Assembly (NCBI RefSeq): GCF_034702125.1
Contig: NW_026945687.1
Span: forward strand, 182,667 to 246,666
From: Engraulis encrasicolus
Taxonomy: Eukaryota > Chordata > Actinopteri > Clupeiformes > Engraulidae
DNA: 64,000 nucleotides
Direction of reading: 5' to 3'
In this document: positions 48,534 to 61,498 of the stretch, in pieces
Layout: each line of letters begins with the position of its first letter
Position numbering within the stretch: the stretch's first letter is position 1
The notes under the pieces: model-generated
Database searches by the model: none
Seen by the model: the letters and a program-made list of their open reading frames with translations, nothing else
What the model was told of the DNA's origin: nothing
Position numbers and translations under genes: made by a program

Positions 48534-48911
48534 CTCTTAAGCTGAATGGGGCTGGATCACACACATACAAAGTAGTCCAAACGTTCTTCAAGAGTACTGA
48601 AAACAAAATCTTGTTGTGGCCCACTCAGAGTCCAGACCTCAATCCTACAGACAATCTGTGGTGGGTGCTGACAGAGAGCGTCCATACTCGGACTACATGC
48701 TATTTGGATCAGAAGAATTTACAATGCAAGAATGGGCCAAACGTCCTCACAAGATTTCATTATTTTATTTATGTTTAATTAACCCTTTCATGCAGACTTC
48801 TCTGTTTTAGGGTTTTGCCAAATAAAGCCCTGGTTCAACAACAGCGTGTCGAAAAATTAATATATATGTTGGAAAAGCAACTGTGGAATGGAATAGATAA
48901 CATTGTGCAAT

Positions 48912-49011
48912 AAGTAAGGGATAACGGCCGACGAGGTGACCGGTTATACGAAATTTATGGCGAGGCGGCGGCTTCCAACTGTCGACCTCGAAGGCCGTCA
49001 TCCCGCTTATC
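48912..49011. repeat. palindrome P1, copy 3 (internally deleted)
   Basis: The left arm and centre join directly to the right arm at cttccaact|gtcgacctcg, losing about 45 bp. Confidence 0.7.
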
Positions 49012-49673
49012 TGCCATCATGGTAGGGTACTTTTTTAATCTATTATTGTCTGTAAAGTTGTAGGAACCATGTTCTATCAAGATAGAATGTTTCTTTGCGG
49101 GCGTCCAACTTGACGCACCTAGAATCTTCGTTTGGTAGCCTGCCGACGCTGTGATTATTTAATGTTCCTTTAGCCCTATACCACGGCGGGATGGAAGTTT
49201 AAAACCAAAACCTTGCGAAGCACTTGTACATGCTGAATCGACGCATCGCATCACACGTCCATTTCCCCCTGCTGATCATCTCAGTCTTAGGACTAACGTC
49301 TAATGTGTAACGTCTAAAATCTGGGTGGGCTCCGCCCCCTTGTGCCTGTGTCTCATCCTGCAGATTGGAGATGGTTGGAGCTGGTTTGCTTTGATGGAGA
49401 CTACTACTACGTGTAAGTGGCTGGCTTTCAGCATCTTGCACTCTCTCACAGGGCTGACGCTGCGCTTGGAGCCTGTTTTGTTTGGTTATTCCACTAGGCC
49501 TAAATTTTTCCACACATGCATCACACTATTATTTTACACTACTGACCTTTAGCCTTTCTAAAAATAAGCACTTTATGTTGCAATGACGTTGAGGTGTGGA
49601 CTCCGCATTCATGTTTTGGCTACCTTGAGCCAGGTGGTTCTTAACAACAGACTACCTGTCAACTTTGTGCTTA

Positions 49674-49740
<67 letters not shown>

Positions 49741-50459
49741 GAAAGAGAGAGAGATTCCCCATGCTAGAGACGTTTTTAATAACTCTCATCTTTACCCTTT
49801 CACAGGTGTTCCTTCCCCACAAGAGGAAAGTAGCCTAATTTTTTAAAAAGGAATGTTTTCGGATCATTAACAAAGGGAAGGCTGCGGGAAACAGCCTACA
49901 TTTTAAAAACCATGGGAGTGGAGCAGATGATGAGGTCACTCGTTTCGATACAATTAATAGCGAGGCAGGTGCTTAGAATTTCAGTGCAGGGTATTTTTGT
50001 CATCTATTGCTATCTGTACATTTGTAACCTATAAATTATGCCAACTGCAGATCTATCTACATGCTCTATCGGATGCATGTAGTAGAACTTTTAGGGCGAC
50101 TGACTTGACAACCAAATGCGATAGAACTGACAACTGGCTCTTGGCTTAACAACCAAATGTGACAGAATTAACGACGGACTCTTGACTTGTCAAAAAAATG
50201 TGATAGAACTAACGACTGGCTTTTGGCCATAGCAACCTGCAGTTTAGAATTAGTAACGGCAGTTCGCCTAACTTAGTCACACGTTTGACGCCTGACAGGT
50301 TATAGGGAATTAGTTGCAACCTCATCAGCCAATCAGAAAAGAGGATTCAGTTGCGTAGGCAGATAATAAATTACAACAGTGGAAATTCAATAGTTCAAAG
50401 TTCCATGCACAGCTCCTAGGTGCTGGTAGATGCAGGAATGTTCAATACTTCAAAAGAAA

Positions 50460-50625
50460 GAAGTCTACCACACACTTTCTTGACTTCATGCTCGTTTTAT
50501 TAGAGTGAAAAACGCATTTAGCCTCAGTGCGCCATCAGGCTCGCTCAGGACACCGAACTGAGTCGAAACACGTTATTCGCTCTGATAAAACGAGCATAAA
50601 GTCAAGAAAGTGTGCGGTAGACTTC
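50460..50625. repeat. palindrome P2, copy 3
   Basis: Same inverted structure as 39929-40094, with more substitutions (aacgcatttagcc). Confidence 0.8.
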
Positions 50626-50870
50626 TTTTTTTTAAAATGTGGAAAAAAAGTCTTAGATTGTGCCCAGCATTGGAGAATGCAAGTTGAATGGTACAGAGGC
50701 CGCCTGACATTGTGACAACTAATCTCTGGCCAGATCTGGTCCTATGGTCAGCACAGGGGCAGATCTAGACATTTTGGGGCCCTAGGCCAAATATAAATAT
50801 GTGGCCCTAAAACGTCATTACATAGACATAAAATTTTGTGTTTGGTGATATTTTAGTGTTTTGTCTCATA

Positions 50871-51985
50871 CCGTAAATCCTCTAATATTGGCCGGGGCCT
50901 GTATTTACTCAAGTGCATCTTGGACCAGGCCATAATTGGAAGGAGGCCAGAATTAGAGACAGGCCAATATTCCTATTTAAGCAAAACAGACTACCAGTGG
51001 AATGAATAAAACAATGTGTCTACCGTATTTTGAACCAATAAAATACTTGGTTCATTTATTGAAAAAGTAGGCTACAGTTACCATAATAGTTACGGTATGG
51101 TGCGAATGACTAGGAGACCATCGTCGGTCCATTTTTTTTTTACTCACGAGGTGTGTGTCCCTTCCTCCTCTGTTTGTCTTTAGTCCCATTCTCGCCTTGA
51201 GCTTATGGACACGAGATGTGGCAACAACATTGACATTGACGGTCGTATTCCAATATCTGCGGCTGTTTCACTCCCTATTTTAACCCAGACTTCGCAAGGC
51301 AAACTGTTTCTTTCTGCAGCCAAATGTCGGGGAAATATAGCCTACAATTTCTGTCTCCGGTCCGTAGCCTGAAGCAATCCCTATGTGTGAAGCGCACGTT
51401 ACTGAAATATGAAGGTTAAGCGAAGTAGCCATATTATTGTCTAATACTGTAGCGTGCCTCCTATTTTTCCTCCACTGGCAACGGATAGTAAAAGTTTAAC
51501 AGCCAAATGCATTTACGACGAGGGCTCTCACAACTTTGTTACCAAGGCTAAATCTCTTTCTGTATGGTCGCGCTCCCTCTGCCTCTGGCTGTATTCTGGG
51601 CTCGTGTTGTTGCTATAGGTTACCCACGTGTTTGCAGGAAAGCTAGCGAGAAGCTACGAAGCTGTCGCTCTCACAGCTGATATTAACACACTGCTCACAT
51701 GTAATAACTAGTCTTTGGCATGTGCACCGTTTGTTTTATAGTAGCAAATGAGTCATTTTTCGGAGTGAGGAACTATGTCTAATGTTAACCAGCTTAATGA
51801 TTACAGTTGTGGATTTAGAGAACAATGGGAGATATCCGGTAAACGGAAAATAGATCATTGATTCTATTTTTAGACCCGGCCTGTACAAGAGACCGGCCCC
51901 AATTTACCTCCGCCGACCGCGAGACCGGCCAATATTAGAATCCCGGCCAGTAATGGAATACAGGCCACAATTAGAGGATTTACGG
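50871..51985. mobile_element. 1,115-bp inverted-repeat transposon at a TA site
   Basis: Ends are CCGTAAATCCTCTAAT and ATTAGAGGATTTACGG, with arms containing several ggccgg/ccggcc blocks. TA lies on both sides (50869-50870 and 51986-51987). The empty site (gtctcatatatatcttcc) is seen in neighbouring units, which fixes the boundaries. No transposase frame inside. A TA duplication points to the IS630-Tc1-mariner group, but I do not recognise the family. Confidence 0.85.
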
Positions 51986-52402
51986 TATATATCTTCCATT
52001 ATTTTATATAAGTCACAAGTTAAGATCAAGCCTATTTGTGTGTATGGGTTCACTGCAACTGGTGTGACAGTTGGGGCCCCTCTGGAGGACAGATTTGGTG
52101 GGGGCCCTGTGCAAATTGCCTAGGTATGCCTAATGACCACCGAGGGGTAAAAGTAGAGTAAGGGGGCACATCTGGTATGCCAGATGTTGCCATTGAACCC
52201 TTTAGAGGAGTCGTGGGCCTATCAACGAAACACCAATGAAGGTGCCCACTTGAAGACCCCAGTGAAGGGTTTACCCCTCTAGCCATAACCGTTTACCAAT
52301 GCTGATTAGTTTAGGGATTGTACTCTCTAGTCCAATAAGCTCAACCTGGTGTAACTGTAGTGGTTAGTTTATTTCCTGTGTGAATGTCAGACTGATACAC
52401 AC

Positions 52403-52501
52403 CTCTGACCAGCAGGATCATCTCTTGCTCCAAAGCGTATTGGGAGATCAATGGACTGGTCACTCGTCATGGACACACAGCTCGGCACTGGAGAAGGGGG
52501 T
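52403..52501 (-). CDS. NLR N-terminal repeat exon G (divergent)
   Basis: 99 bp, open, phase 2-2. The donor is GTGTGT rather than GTGGGT. It is the most divergent array copy: SMTSDQSIDLPIRFGARDDP replaces the consensus in the middle. Every change keeps the frame open. Confidence 0.75.
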
Positions 52502-52879
52502 CTCTTAAGCTGCATGGGGCTGGATCACACACATACAAAGTAGTCCAAAAGTTCTTCAAGAGTACTAAAACCAAAATCCTGTAGTGGCCCACTCAGAGTC
52601 CAGACCTCGATCCTACAGACAATCTGTGGTGGGTGCTGACAGAGAGCGTCCATACTCGGACTACATGCTATTTGGATCAGAAGAATTTACAATGCAAGAA
52701 TGGGCCAAACGTCCTCACAAGATTTCATTATTTTATTTATGTTTAATTAACCCTTTCATGCAGACTTCTCTGTTTTAGGGTTTTGCCAAATAAAGCCCTG
52801 GTTCAACAACAGCGTGTCCAAAGCTTAATATATATGTTGGAAAAGTAACTGTGGAATGGAATAGATAACATAGTGCAAT

Positions 52880-53023
52880 AAGTAAGGGATAACGGCCGAC
52901 GAGGTGACCGGTTATACGAAATTTATGGCGAGGCGGCGGCTTCCAACTATGGCGACGGGTATCCTCCGCCAAGCCATTCATTTCGTATAACCGGTCGACC
53001 TCGAAGGCCGTTATCCCGCTTAT
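52880..53023. repeat. palindrome P1, copy 4
   Basis: Complete inverted structure; both arms read ggttatacgaaat and atttcgtataacc, the most symmetrical copy in the window. Confidence 0.75.
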
Positions 53024-54587
53024 CTGCCATTATAGTAGGGTACTTTTTTAATCTATTATTGTCTGTAAAGTTGTAGGAACCATGTTCTATCAAGATAGAA
53101 TGTTGCTGTGCGGGCGTCCAACTTGACGTGCCTAGAATCTTCGTTTGGTAGCCTGCCGACGCTGTGATTATTTAATGTTCCTTTAGCCCTATACCACGGC
53201 GGGATGGAAGTTTAAAACCAAAACCTTGCGAAGCACTTGTACATGCTGAATCGACACATGTCGTATCACACGTCTATTTCCCCCTGCTGATCATCTCAGT
53301 CTTAGGACTAACGTCTAACGTCTGGGTGGGCTCCGCCCCCTTGTGCCTGTGTCTCATCTTGCAGATTGGAGATGGCTGGAGCTGGTTTGCTTTGATGGAG
53401 ACTACTACTACGTGTAAGTGGCTGGCTTTCAGCATCTTGCATTCTCTCACAGGGCTGACGCTGCGCTTGGAGCCTGTTTTGTTTGGTTATTCCACTAGGC
53501 CTAAATTTTTCCACACATGCATCACACTATTATTTTACACTACTGACCTTTAGCCTTTCTAAAAATAAAGACTTGATGTTGAAATAACTTTGCGGTGTGG
53601 ACTCCGCATTTATGTTTTGGGAACCTTGAGCCAGGTGGTTCTTAACAACAGACTACCTGTCAACTTTGTGCGTAAAAGAGAGAGAGAGAGAGAGACAGAG
53701 AGAGAGACAGAGAGAGAGAGAGACAGATAGAGAGACAGATAGAGAGACAGATAGAGAGACAGATAGAGATTCCCCATGCTAGAGACATTTTAATAACTCT
53801 CCCCTTTCCCCTTTCACAGGTGTTCCTTCCCCACAAGAGGAAAGCAGCCTAATTTTTAATAAAGGAATGTTTTCGGATCATTAACAAAGGGAAGGCAGCG
53901 GGAAACAGCCTACATTTTAAAAACCATGGGAGTGGAGCAGATGATGAGGTCACTCGTTTCGATACAATTAATAGCGAGGCAGGTGCTTAGAATTTCAGTG
54001 CAGGGTATTTTTGTCATCTATTGCTATCTGTACATTTGTAACCTATAAATTATGCCAACTGCAGATCTATCTACATGCTCTATCGGATGCATGTAGTAGA
54101 ACTTTTAGGGCGACTGACTTGACAACCACATGCGATAAAATTTTGTGTTTGGTGATATTTTAGTGTTTTGTCTCATATATATCTTCCATTACTTTATATA
54201 AGTTTAGATCAAGCCTATTTGTGTGTATGTGCGTTCACCGCAACTGGTGTGACAGTTGGGGCCCCTCTGGAGGACAGATTTGGTGGGGGCCCTGTGCAAA
54301 TTGCCTAGGTATGCCTAATGACCACCGAGGGGTAAAAGTAGAGTAAGGGGGCACATCTGGTATGCCAGATGTTGCCATTGAGTCCTTTGGAGGAGTCGTG
54401 GGCCTATCAACGAAACACCAATGAAGGTGCTCACCTCAAGACCACAGTGAAGGGTTTACCCCTCTAGCCATAACCCTTTACCAATGCTTATTAGTTCAGG
54501 GATTGTACTATCTAGTCCAATAAGCTCAACCTGGTGTAACTGTAGTGGTGAGTTTATTTCCTGTGTGAATGTCAGACTGATACCCAC

Positions 54588-54686
54588 CTCTGGTCAGCAG
54601 GAACATCTCTTGCTCCAAAGCGAAGAGGCTGCTCCATGGACTGGTCACTCTTCATGGACACACAGCTCGGCACTGGAGAAGGGGGT
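54588..54686 (-). CDS. NLR N-terminal repeat exon H
   Basis: 99 bp, open, usual splice sites. Differs from consensus at GARDVPADQ in place of GAGDVPAGQ near the 3' end of the exon. Confidence 0.8.
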
Positions 54687-55012
54687 CTCTTAAGCTGAAT
54701 GGGGCTGGATCACACACATACAAAGTAGTCCAAAAGTTCTTCAAGAGTACTAAAACCAAAATCCTGTAGTGGCCCACTCAGAGTCCAGACCTCGATCCTA
54801 CAGACAATCTGTGGTGGGTGCTGACAGAGAGCGTCCATACTCGGACTACATGCTATTTGGATCAGAAGAATTTACAATGCAAGATTGGGCCAAACGTCCT
54901 CACAAGATTTCATTATTTTATTTATGTTTAATTAACCCTTTCATGCAGACTCCTGTGTTTTAGGGTTTTCCCAAATAAAGCCCTTGTTCAACAACAGCGT
55001 GTCGAAAACTTA

Positions 55013-57676
55013 CAGGGGCCCTATTATGCTATTTAGAATAACTTTCATTGTTAATATTTTGCTTTACTGTGGTTAGTGGAGTTAATTTCCAATGACCACG
55101 TGTTTTCATGTCCATTAATTTTATCATTGTGTACATGTACCCTACGCCGCCTGTTTGAAACGCATGGAAGTGCAGAATTTTAGACAGTCAACATTCTGAA
55201 ATCTCGGCGCGGCATGGAGCGTTTCATCAAGCATTCTATTACTAATATTACGTCAGCAGCACAGCCGCTTTTGACCTGGAATCCAACTCTGTAGCCTATG
55301 TCTAAAGTTGAAACGCAAATAGTCCACCCAATGTTCACAATTAATCTGAAAAGAACGCATCATAAGTCACACGTTATGTTATTAACCATTACTTCTGAGC
55401 GCTTTGCTGTGTTATTTGCTGAAGGAAGCCCATCCCTATCCAATGCGAGTCTTCCGTGCATGGGTCCGTTTGATTTCAAAATCGCTTGGGACAATTAGGC
55501 TACCATAGCCTATATCTGAGAACGGTTTGAAAAGTGCTGGGTACAGGCTATTACGTCCGATTTGAGGTTTCATGAAATAATACGCATTGCATATGATGCG
55601 TAATAACGCGATATTGTGGCCATATAAAAAAAAAACTAAGCCACCTGCGCTGTCTTGTTTATTTCTGATATCCTCCGCCGAAGTCATCTTTATCTTAAAC
55701 ATTATTAACGCAATAGAAGGGGCCTGGTTGGTTAACCCACTGTCTAGCCTTGCATACAGGCCTAAAGTTGAAGTTATCAGCCAAGCCAAGTGTCGCGCTG
55801 GTCGTTAGATCTGCTGTTGACAGGTGGAAATGTGGAGACACAAAGCATATTCTCGGGGGAGGATTGAAATCAGATCACCTTTCCTTGTTAATGGCAAGTT
55901 AACCTTCACAAAATGGGCTATCCAAGAAGCTTATCATCTGCAATTGCTGTACACAGTTCAAATTATATTTATTCAGCGAAGTTGTGGATATTTCTTTTCT
56001 TCGCTCCCGCGGCAGCCCCTTAAACTATGTCTGGCTGTCAAAGACGCAATCCGAAATTGAAAGAGTGCACCCAGTATAAGACAAGCGGCACGACTTGTCG
56101 GACTCAAACCTATCAATTCAACGTCTTTCAGTGATATCGTGACACCCTATCTGTGATATGAACTCCGTGTTGAAATGTGTCCTGTGGTCTATTTGCAAGC
56201 CAGACTGAATACTGAGTGCCGGCGTTGCTGCTGTTGGCTTTTAAATATTAGTTCTTGTTTGCTCGTTGTCTGTAGGCCTAATGCACAATGGCGATAGGCT
56301 ATGCTTCATAAAAATACATTTCAGACCTAGTAGGCCTATTTTCAGGTGCATGGATTCATTTTAGTAACTGCATTTCTATTCAGTCCCCGGCAGAAATTAC
56401 GCGGCCGGTGGACTGGTTGCGCAATGGGCTGTCCTCGATGGATTGGTTTCATACTGGGACTTATAATAACGCCTAGGGCTATCTCTGTTTCGTGGTTTTT
56501 ATGTTTGCATTTATCGACAGGACAGGAGTTTTTGTTTGTTTGTTCGTTTTTTTTTTACAATATCCGTTTCAGTTTCAGTTTCATTAATTGCATGCCACCC
56601 GACGACGCGACCCTTTTTTAAACGAAGTCAAGCCAATATCCACGTTACTGTTGCAGATATGAGGAACAAAACTGCGTTGCATTTTAATTACTGAATTGTA
56701 GCCTATGCATAGCCTATAGGCCTACCAACTGGCTAAGCGTTGCCAACATTGCTGATGCAAACGGCTGCTGGTCGTGATATAGGCTACCTATTTGGATAAA
56801 ATCAGCACACGTCTTCTAATTAATGTTATGCTTCAAGAGGCAATACAAGTGTAGGGGTTTCACATCTTAACAAACAAAAGTTAGTCTTGCCAACAGCATA
56901 TGCAAAACGGCCCTGAAGCGAATAGAGAGAACGGAGACAGTCAAGTCTTTCACCCACTTGGAAGTGTTATGGATTCTCAGTGCGCAACTTCGTTCAATGC
57001 GTTCTGCCTGTTTTCGACCTTCCTCTTTCAACTGTTTCTGACCCGTTAGCCATAGGCCTACCAGTATTTTGTCAATGTAAAATGCAGCTTTAATACCACA
57101 ATCAAACAAAATATATATATATATATAACTTGGGCCACAGGTGAGTGTAGCCTACAGTCTAGACCGATGCTGTAGCCTATTTGACGGAGCCGATTTATGA
57201 ATACAAAAAAAGCATGCGTAATGGAATAAACTTGTGGATGGCGAAATCCTACACTAGGCCTATTCTTGTACACTATTTTTGTACACTGAGTGGTGTATTC
57301 ACAAATAGGATAGGCCTACATCTCATCACAATACTGTCAAATTCAGATAGGCTATGTGGCTGCGATGAACAAATGCGCATTAGGTCTACTGTCTCTGCAA
57401 ATGTAAATGGTCTGTGACATCGTCAACACTCCATCCCATAAGCAGCAATGTTAGGTACAGCATGACGTAGACCCGTAGAGGAAACAAAAGCTATAGAATG
57501 TTGAAAACCCAACCACGCGTTCTCTGACAGTTGAGAAATAGCGTTCCTGCGGCAGAGAAATTCTCCCCCAAGAGGCCAATTTGTGAAATGCAGCTTTCAC
57601 CAAGCTTTTACATACAACAGATGCTGTGTAACCCAATAAATGGGTAGTGGACATGAAAAAGCATAATAGGACCCCT
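55013..57676. mobile_element. 2.66-kb inserted element with AGGGGYCCTATTATGC ends
   Basis: Left end (c)aggggccctattatgc and right end gcataataggacccct are inverted repeats. Neighbouring units show the uninterrupted sequence aaaacttaatatatatg, so the target contained TTAA/TTA, compatible with a PIF/Harbinger- or piggyBac-type duplication that I cannot settle. The interior is unique within the window and AT-rich, with no intact transposase; short open frames show no motif. Confidence 0.75.
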
Positions 57677-57731
57677 TTAATATATATGTTGGAAAAGCAA
57701 CTGTGGAATGGAATAGATAACATTGTGCAAT

Positions 57732-57831
57732 AAGTAAGGGATAACAGCCGACGAGGTGACCGGTTATACGAAATTTATGGCGAGGCGGCGGCTTCCAACT
57801 GTCGACCTCGAAGGCCGTCATCCCGCTTATC
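57732..57831. repeat. palindrome P1, copy 5 (internally deleted)
   Basis: Same internal deletion as 48912-49011, which ties units 5 and 7 together. Confidence 0.7.
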
Positions 57832-58466
57832 TGCCATCATGGTAGGCTACTTTTTTAATCTATTATTGTCTGTAAAGTTGTAGGAACCATGTTCTACCAA
57901 GATAGAATGTTGCTTTGCGGGCGTCCAACTTGACGCGCCTAGAATCTTCGTTTGGTAGCCTGCCGACGCTGTGATTATTTAATGTTCCTTTAGATTTATA
58001 CCACGGCAGGATGGAAGTTTAAAACAAAAACCTTGCGAAGCACTTGTACATGCTGAATCGACACGTCGCATCACGCATCTATTTCCCCCTGCTGATCATC
58101 TCAGTCTTAGGACTAACGTCTAATGTCTAACGTCTAACGTCTGGGTGGGCTCCACCCCCTTGTGCCTGTGTCTCATCCTGCAGATTGGAGATGGCTGGAG
58201 CTGGTTTGCTTTGATGGAGGCTACTTCTAAAGTGGCTGGCTTTCAGCATCTTGCACTCTCTCACAGGGCTGACGCTGCGCTTGGAGCATGTTTTATTTGG
58301 TTATCCCGCTAGGCCTACATTTTTGCACACATGCATCACACTATTATTTTACACTACTGATCTTTAGCTTTTCTAAAAAATAAACACTTTATGTTGAAAT
58401 GACGTTGCGGTGTGGACTCCTTGAGCCAGGTGGTTCTTAACAACAGGCTACCTGTCAATTTTGTGC

Positions 58467-58530
<64 letters not shown>

Positions 58531-59246
58531 GAGAGAAAGAGAGAGAGATTCCCCATGCTAGAGACATTTTTAATAACTTTCCCCTTTCACACGTGTTCCC
58601 TCCCCACAAGAGGAAAGTAGCCTAATTTTTTAAAAAGGAATGTTTTCGGATCATTAACAAAGGGAAGGCTGCGGGAAACAGCCTACATTTTAAAAACCAT
58701 GGGAGTGGAGCAGATGATGAGGTCACTCGTTTCGATACAATTAATAGCGAGGCAGGTGCTTAGAATTTCAGTGCAGGGTATTTTTGTCATCTATTGCTAT
58801 CTGTAAAATTGTAACCTATAAATTATGCCAACTGCAGATCTATCTACATGCTCTATCGGATGCATGTAGTAGAACTTTTAGGGCGACTGACTTGACAACC
58901 AAATGCGATAGAACTGACAACTGGCTCTTGGCTTGACAACCAAATGTGATAGAATTAACGACGGACTCTTGACTTGCCAAAAAAATGCGATAGAACTAAC
59001 GACTGGCTTTTGGCCATAGCAACCTGCAGTTTAGAATTAGTAACAGCAGTTCGCCTAACTTAGTCACACGTTTGACGCCTGACAGGTTATAGGGAATTAG
59101 TTTCAACCTCATCAGCCAATCAGAAAAGAGGATTCAGTTGCGTAGGCAGATAATAAATTACAATAGTGGTAATTCAACAGTTCAAAGTTCCATGCACAGC
59201 TCCTAGGTGCTGGTAGATACAGGAATGTTCATTACTTCAAAAGAAA

Positions 59247-59404
59247 GAAGTCTACCGCACACTTTCTTGACTTCATGCTCGTTTTATTAGAGCGAAAAAC
59301 GCATTTCGCCTCAGTGCGCCATCAGGCTCGCTCAGGACACCGCACTGAGTCGAAACACGTTGTTCGCTCTGATAAAACAAGCATAAAAGTGTGCGGTAGA
59401 CTTC
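59247..59404. repeat. palindrome P2, copy 4
   Basis: As the other P2 copies, with a small deletion in the right arm (gcataaaagtgtgcgg). Confidence 0.75.
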
Positions 59405-60325
59405 TTTTTTTTAAAATGGTGGAGAATAAAAGTCTTAGATTGCGCCCAACATTGGAGAATGCAAGTTGAATGGTACAGAGGCCGCCTGACATTGTGACAA
59501 CTAATCTCTGGCCAGATCTGGTCCTATGGTCAGCCTAGGGGCAGATCTAGCCATATTGGGGCCCTAGGCCAAATATAAATATGTGGCCCTAAAACGTCAT
59601 TACGTAGACATACAATTATGTGTTTGGTGATATTTTAGTGTTTTGTCTCATATATATCTTCCATTATTTTATATAAGTCACAAGTTAAGATCAAGCCTAT
59701 TTGTGTGTATGTGTTCACCGCAACTGGTGTGACAGTTGGGGCCCCTCTGGAGGACAGATTTGGTGGGGGCACTGGGCAATTGCCTAGGTTTGCCCAATGA
59801 CCACGAGGGGTAAAAGCAGAGTAAGGGGGCACATCTGGTATGCCAGAGGTTGCCATTGAGCCCTTTAGAGGAGTTGTGGGCCTATCAACGAAACACCAAT
59901 GAAGGTGCCCACCTGAAGACCCCAGTGAAGGGTTTACCCCTCTAGCCATAACCATTTACCAATGCTTATTAGTTTAGGGTTTGTACTATCTAGTCCAATA
60001 AGCTCAACCTGGTGTAACTGTAGTGGTCAGTTTACTTCAGGTTTCAGGTTTATTTATTTAAGAAAGGGACAGCATATATTGCCAGCATTTAAACAAAAAT
60101 GCTAAATATACAAGATTGTAGCCAAGAGGCTAATTTCCGTCTTTTGTCCCTTGACAAGTTTGATGTTCCCTAAAAAAACAAAGTTAAAACAAAACTAAAA
60201 ATACACAGTTATTGCACACAGTTGTAAAAAAGAGTCAAAAATACACACACATTTAAAATATATAATACAAAATACAATTACAAAAATACAATACCCAAAA
60301 TAAGTTTAACAGCTGCCAGTACTAA

Positions 60326-60640
60326 CTATTTAAGATTATGTCGACATGATTGATTATCCAGTAGCCATAATTTCAATTGTTTACTAAAGGAGTTTAATGT
60401 TGGCAGTTCTCTAATTTTACTGGGAATTGTGTTCCAGGTGTGACACGCTCTGCAAGAGAAAACAGCCTGACTAAAAGCGCTCTTTCTAAATGGGACAGAG
60501 CAATCACCCCTGGAACCGGCTCTGGTAGCCCTGTTTATGCTTTTCATGACAAATGTCTGTAGAGGAGGAGGGGCCAGGCCATGGAAGATTTTGTAGATTA
60601 AAACTAAGTCATTATATTTAACATAGTTATCCCAGTCCAA
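60326..60640 (-). pseudogene. LINE ORF2 C-terminal remnant
   Basis: About 100 residues, LLDWDNYVKYNDL through YKIFHGLAPPPL to LKLWLLDNQ, which is the conserved C-terminal end of CR1/L2-type ORF2 proteins. It is separated from its upstream part by the solo LTR, and there is an additional stop near 61305, so it is dead. Confidence 0.8.
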
Positions 60641-60674
60641 TAATCTATGTTTTTTTAAAATATGAAAATGATGA

Positions 60675-61078
60675 TGTAGCGGCCATATGCCTTACATTTT
60701 TTATGTTTTTGTATTGGCTTTTAACTTGACATTCACCGTGGGGTCACGTGACTCCTTGTTGGTAATTAGGATTTGTATTTAGGCACCTGGGCACCGGTAG
60801 ACTGGCAGGGAGAGGGGTTAGGAATGGGAGAGCACAATATTTGTTGACCGCCTGCTTTGCACAATCTGAAATATTGCTCTCTATTACGCACAACCGCACT
60901 TTACCCTCGCACCGGTAGCCCATTGCACGGTGGTGGGTTTTAAGGACGTTTTAACTTTTGTATTGGATCTTAACATTGGAACAAATAAAGGACAACAAAC
61001 GAAGAGAGAAATGTTTGCGCGTCAGCTTCGTGACTCCCTTACCAGCCTCTCAGTGGCACAAGGATTGTAGCCACTACA
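60675..61078. mobile_element. solo LTR, 404 bp, 5-bp target duplication
   Basis: Begins TGTAGCGGCC and ends GCCACTACA, with identical 5-bp flanks gatga (60670-60674 and 61079-61083). It contains aataaag near 60984. It lies inside the minus-strand LINE fragment, so it is younger than that LINE. The parent family is not identified. Confidence 0.88.
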
Positions 61079-61399
61079 GATGATATGTTCTAGGCTTTCT
61101 GACTAGAATTTTTAGTGCTTGTTTGTATAATGTTCTAATGGCTTTTAGTGTTGTGACATTAGCTGATGCCCAACTGGTTAAGCAGTAAGACATGTGTGGC
61201 ATGATCATTGCGTTAAAATACAATGTTGCTGACTCAAGGGTTAAATTTTTCCTAATGTGCCTAAAATTAGATATATTATATTTTATTTTGCCTATAGTTT
61301 TTTAACATGTTGCTTAAAATCAAGTTGTGAGTCTATAACTATGCCAAGGTATTTAAATTCTTGAACAACTTGGTGTGTTAATGTCAGACTAAAACCCAC

Positions 61400-61498
61400 C
61401 TCTGACCAGCAGGAACATCTCCTTCTCCAAAGCGAAGAGGCTGCTCCATGGACCGGTCACTCTTCATGGACACACAGCTCGGCACTGGAGAAGGGGGT
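61400..61498 (-). CDS. NLR N-terminal repeat exon I (most upstream seen)
   Basis: 99 bp, open, AAGAG acceptor and GTGGGT donor, phase 2-2. Changes from consensus: SDRS and FGEGDVP. In transcript order it is the first repeat exon in the window; any start exon would lie beyond it, past the LINE. Confidence 0.78.

Larger units (their letters stand above)
48337..52290. repeat. array unit 5 (3.95 kb; ~2.84 kb without insert)
   Basis: Carries exon F, a shortened P1, an expanded (GA)n tract at 49675-49756 and P2, plus a 1,115-bp inverted-repeat transposon at 50871-51985. It shares the same internal P1 deletion with unit 7. Confidence 0.9.
52291..54475. repeat. array unit 6 (2.19 kb, internally deleted)
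   Basis: Carries exon G, a complete P1 and a (GA)n/(GACA)n tract at 53676-53769. It then jumps at acatgcgataaaattttgtg, losing about 0.65 kb that includes P2. Confidence 0.9.
54476..59951. repeat. array unit 7 (5.48 kb; ~2.81 kb without insert)
   Basis: Carries exon H, the shortened P1, a (GA)n tract at 58471-58549 and P2, plus a ~2.66-kb inserted element at 55013-57676. Confidence 0.9.
60045..61372 (-). mobile_element. 5'-truncated CR1-like LINE fragment
   Basis: The minus strand reads the C-terminal part of an ORF2: EFKYLGIVIDSQLDFKQHV and ALKILVRKPRT on the right side, continuing at 60326-60640 after a solo LTR. The 3' end is a short tttcagg repeat (~60045-60058), like the short 3' tail repeats of CR1-type LINEs. 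Only the thumb/C-terminal part is present. Confidence 0.8.

Noticed and set aside
47647..59469. Recurrent frames over P2 (FASVRHQARSGHRTES and similar)
   Set aside because: They result from the palindrome, are found on both strands, and are not coding.
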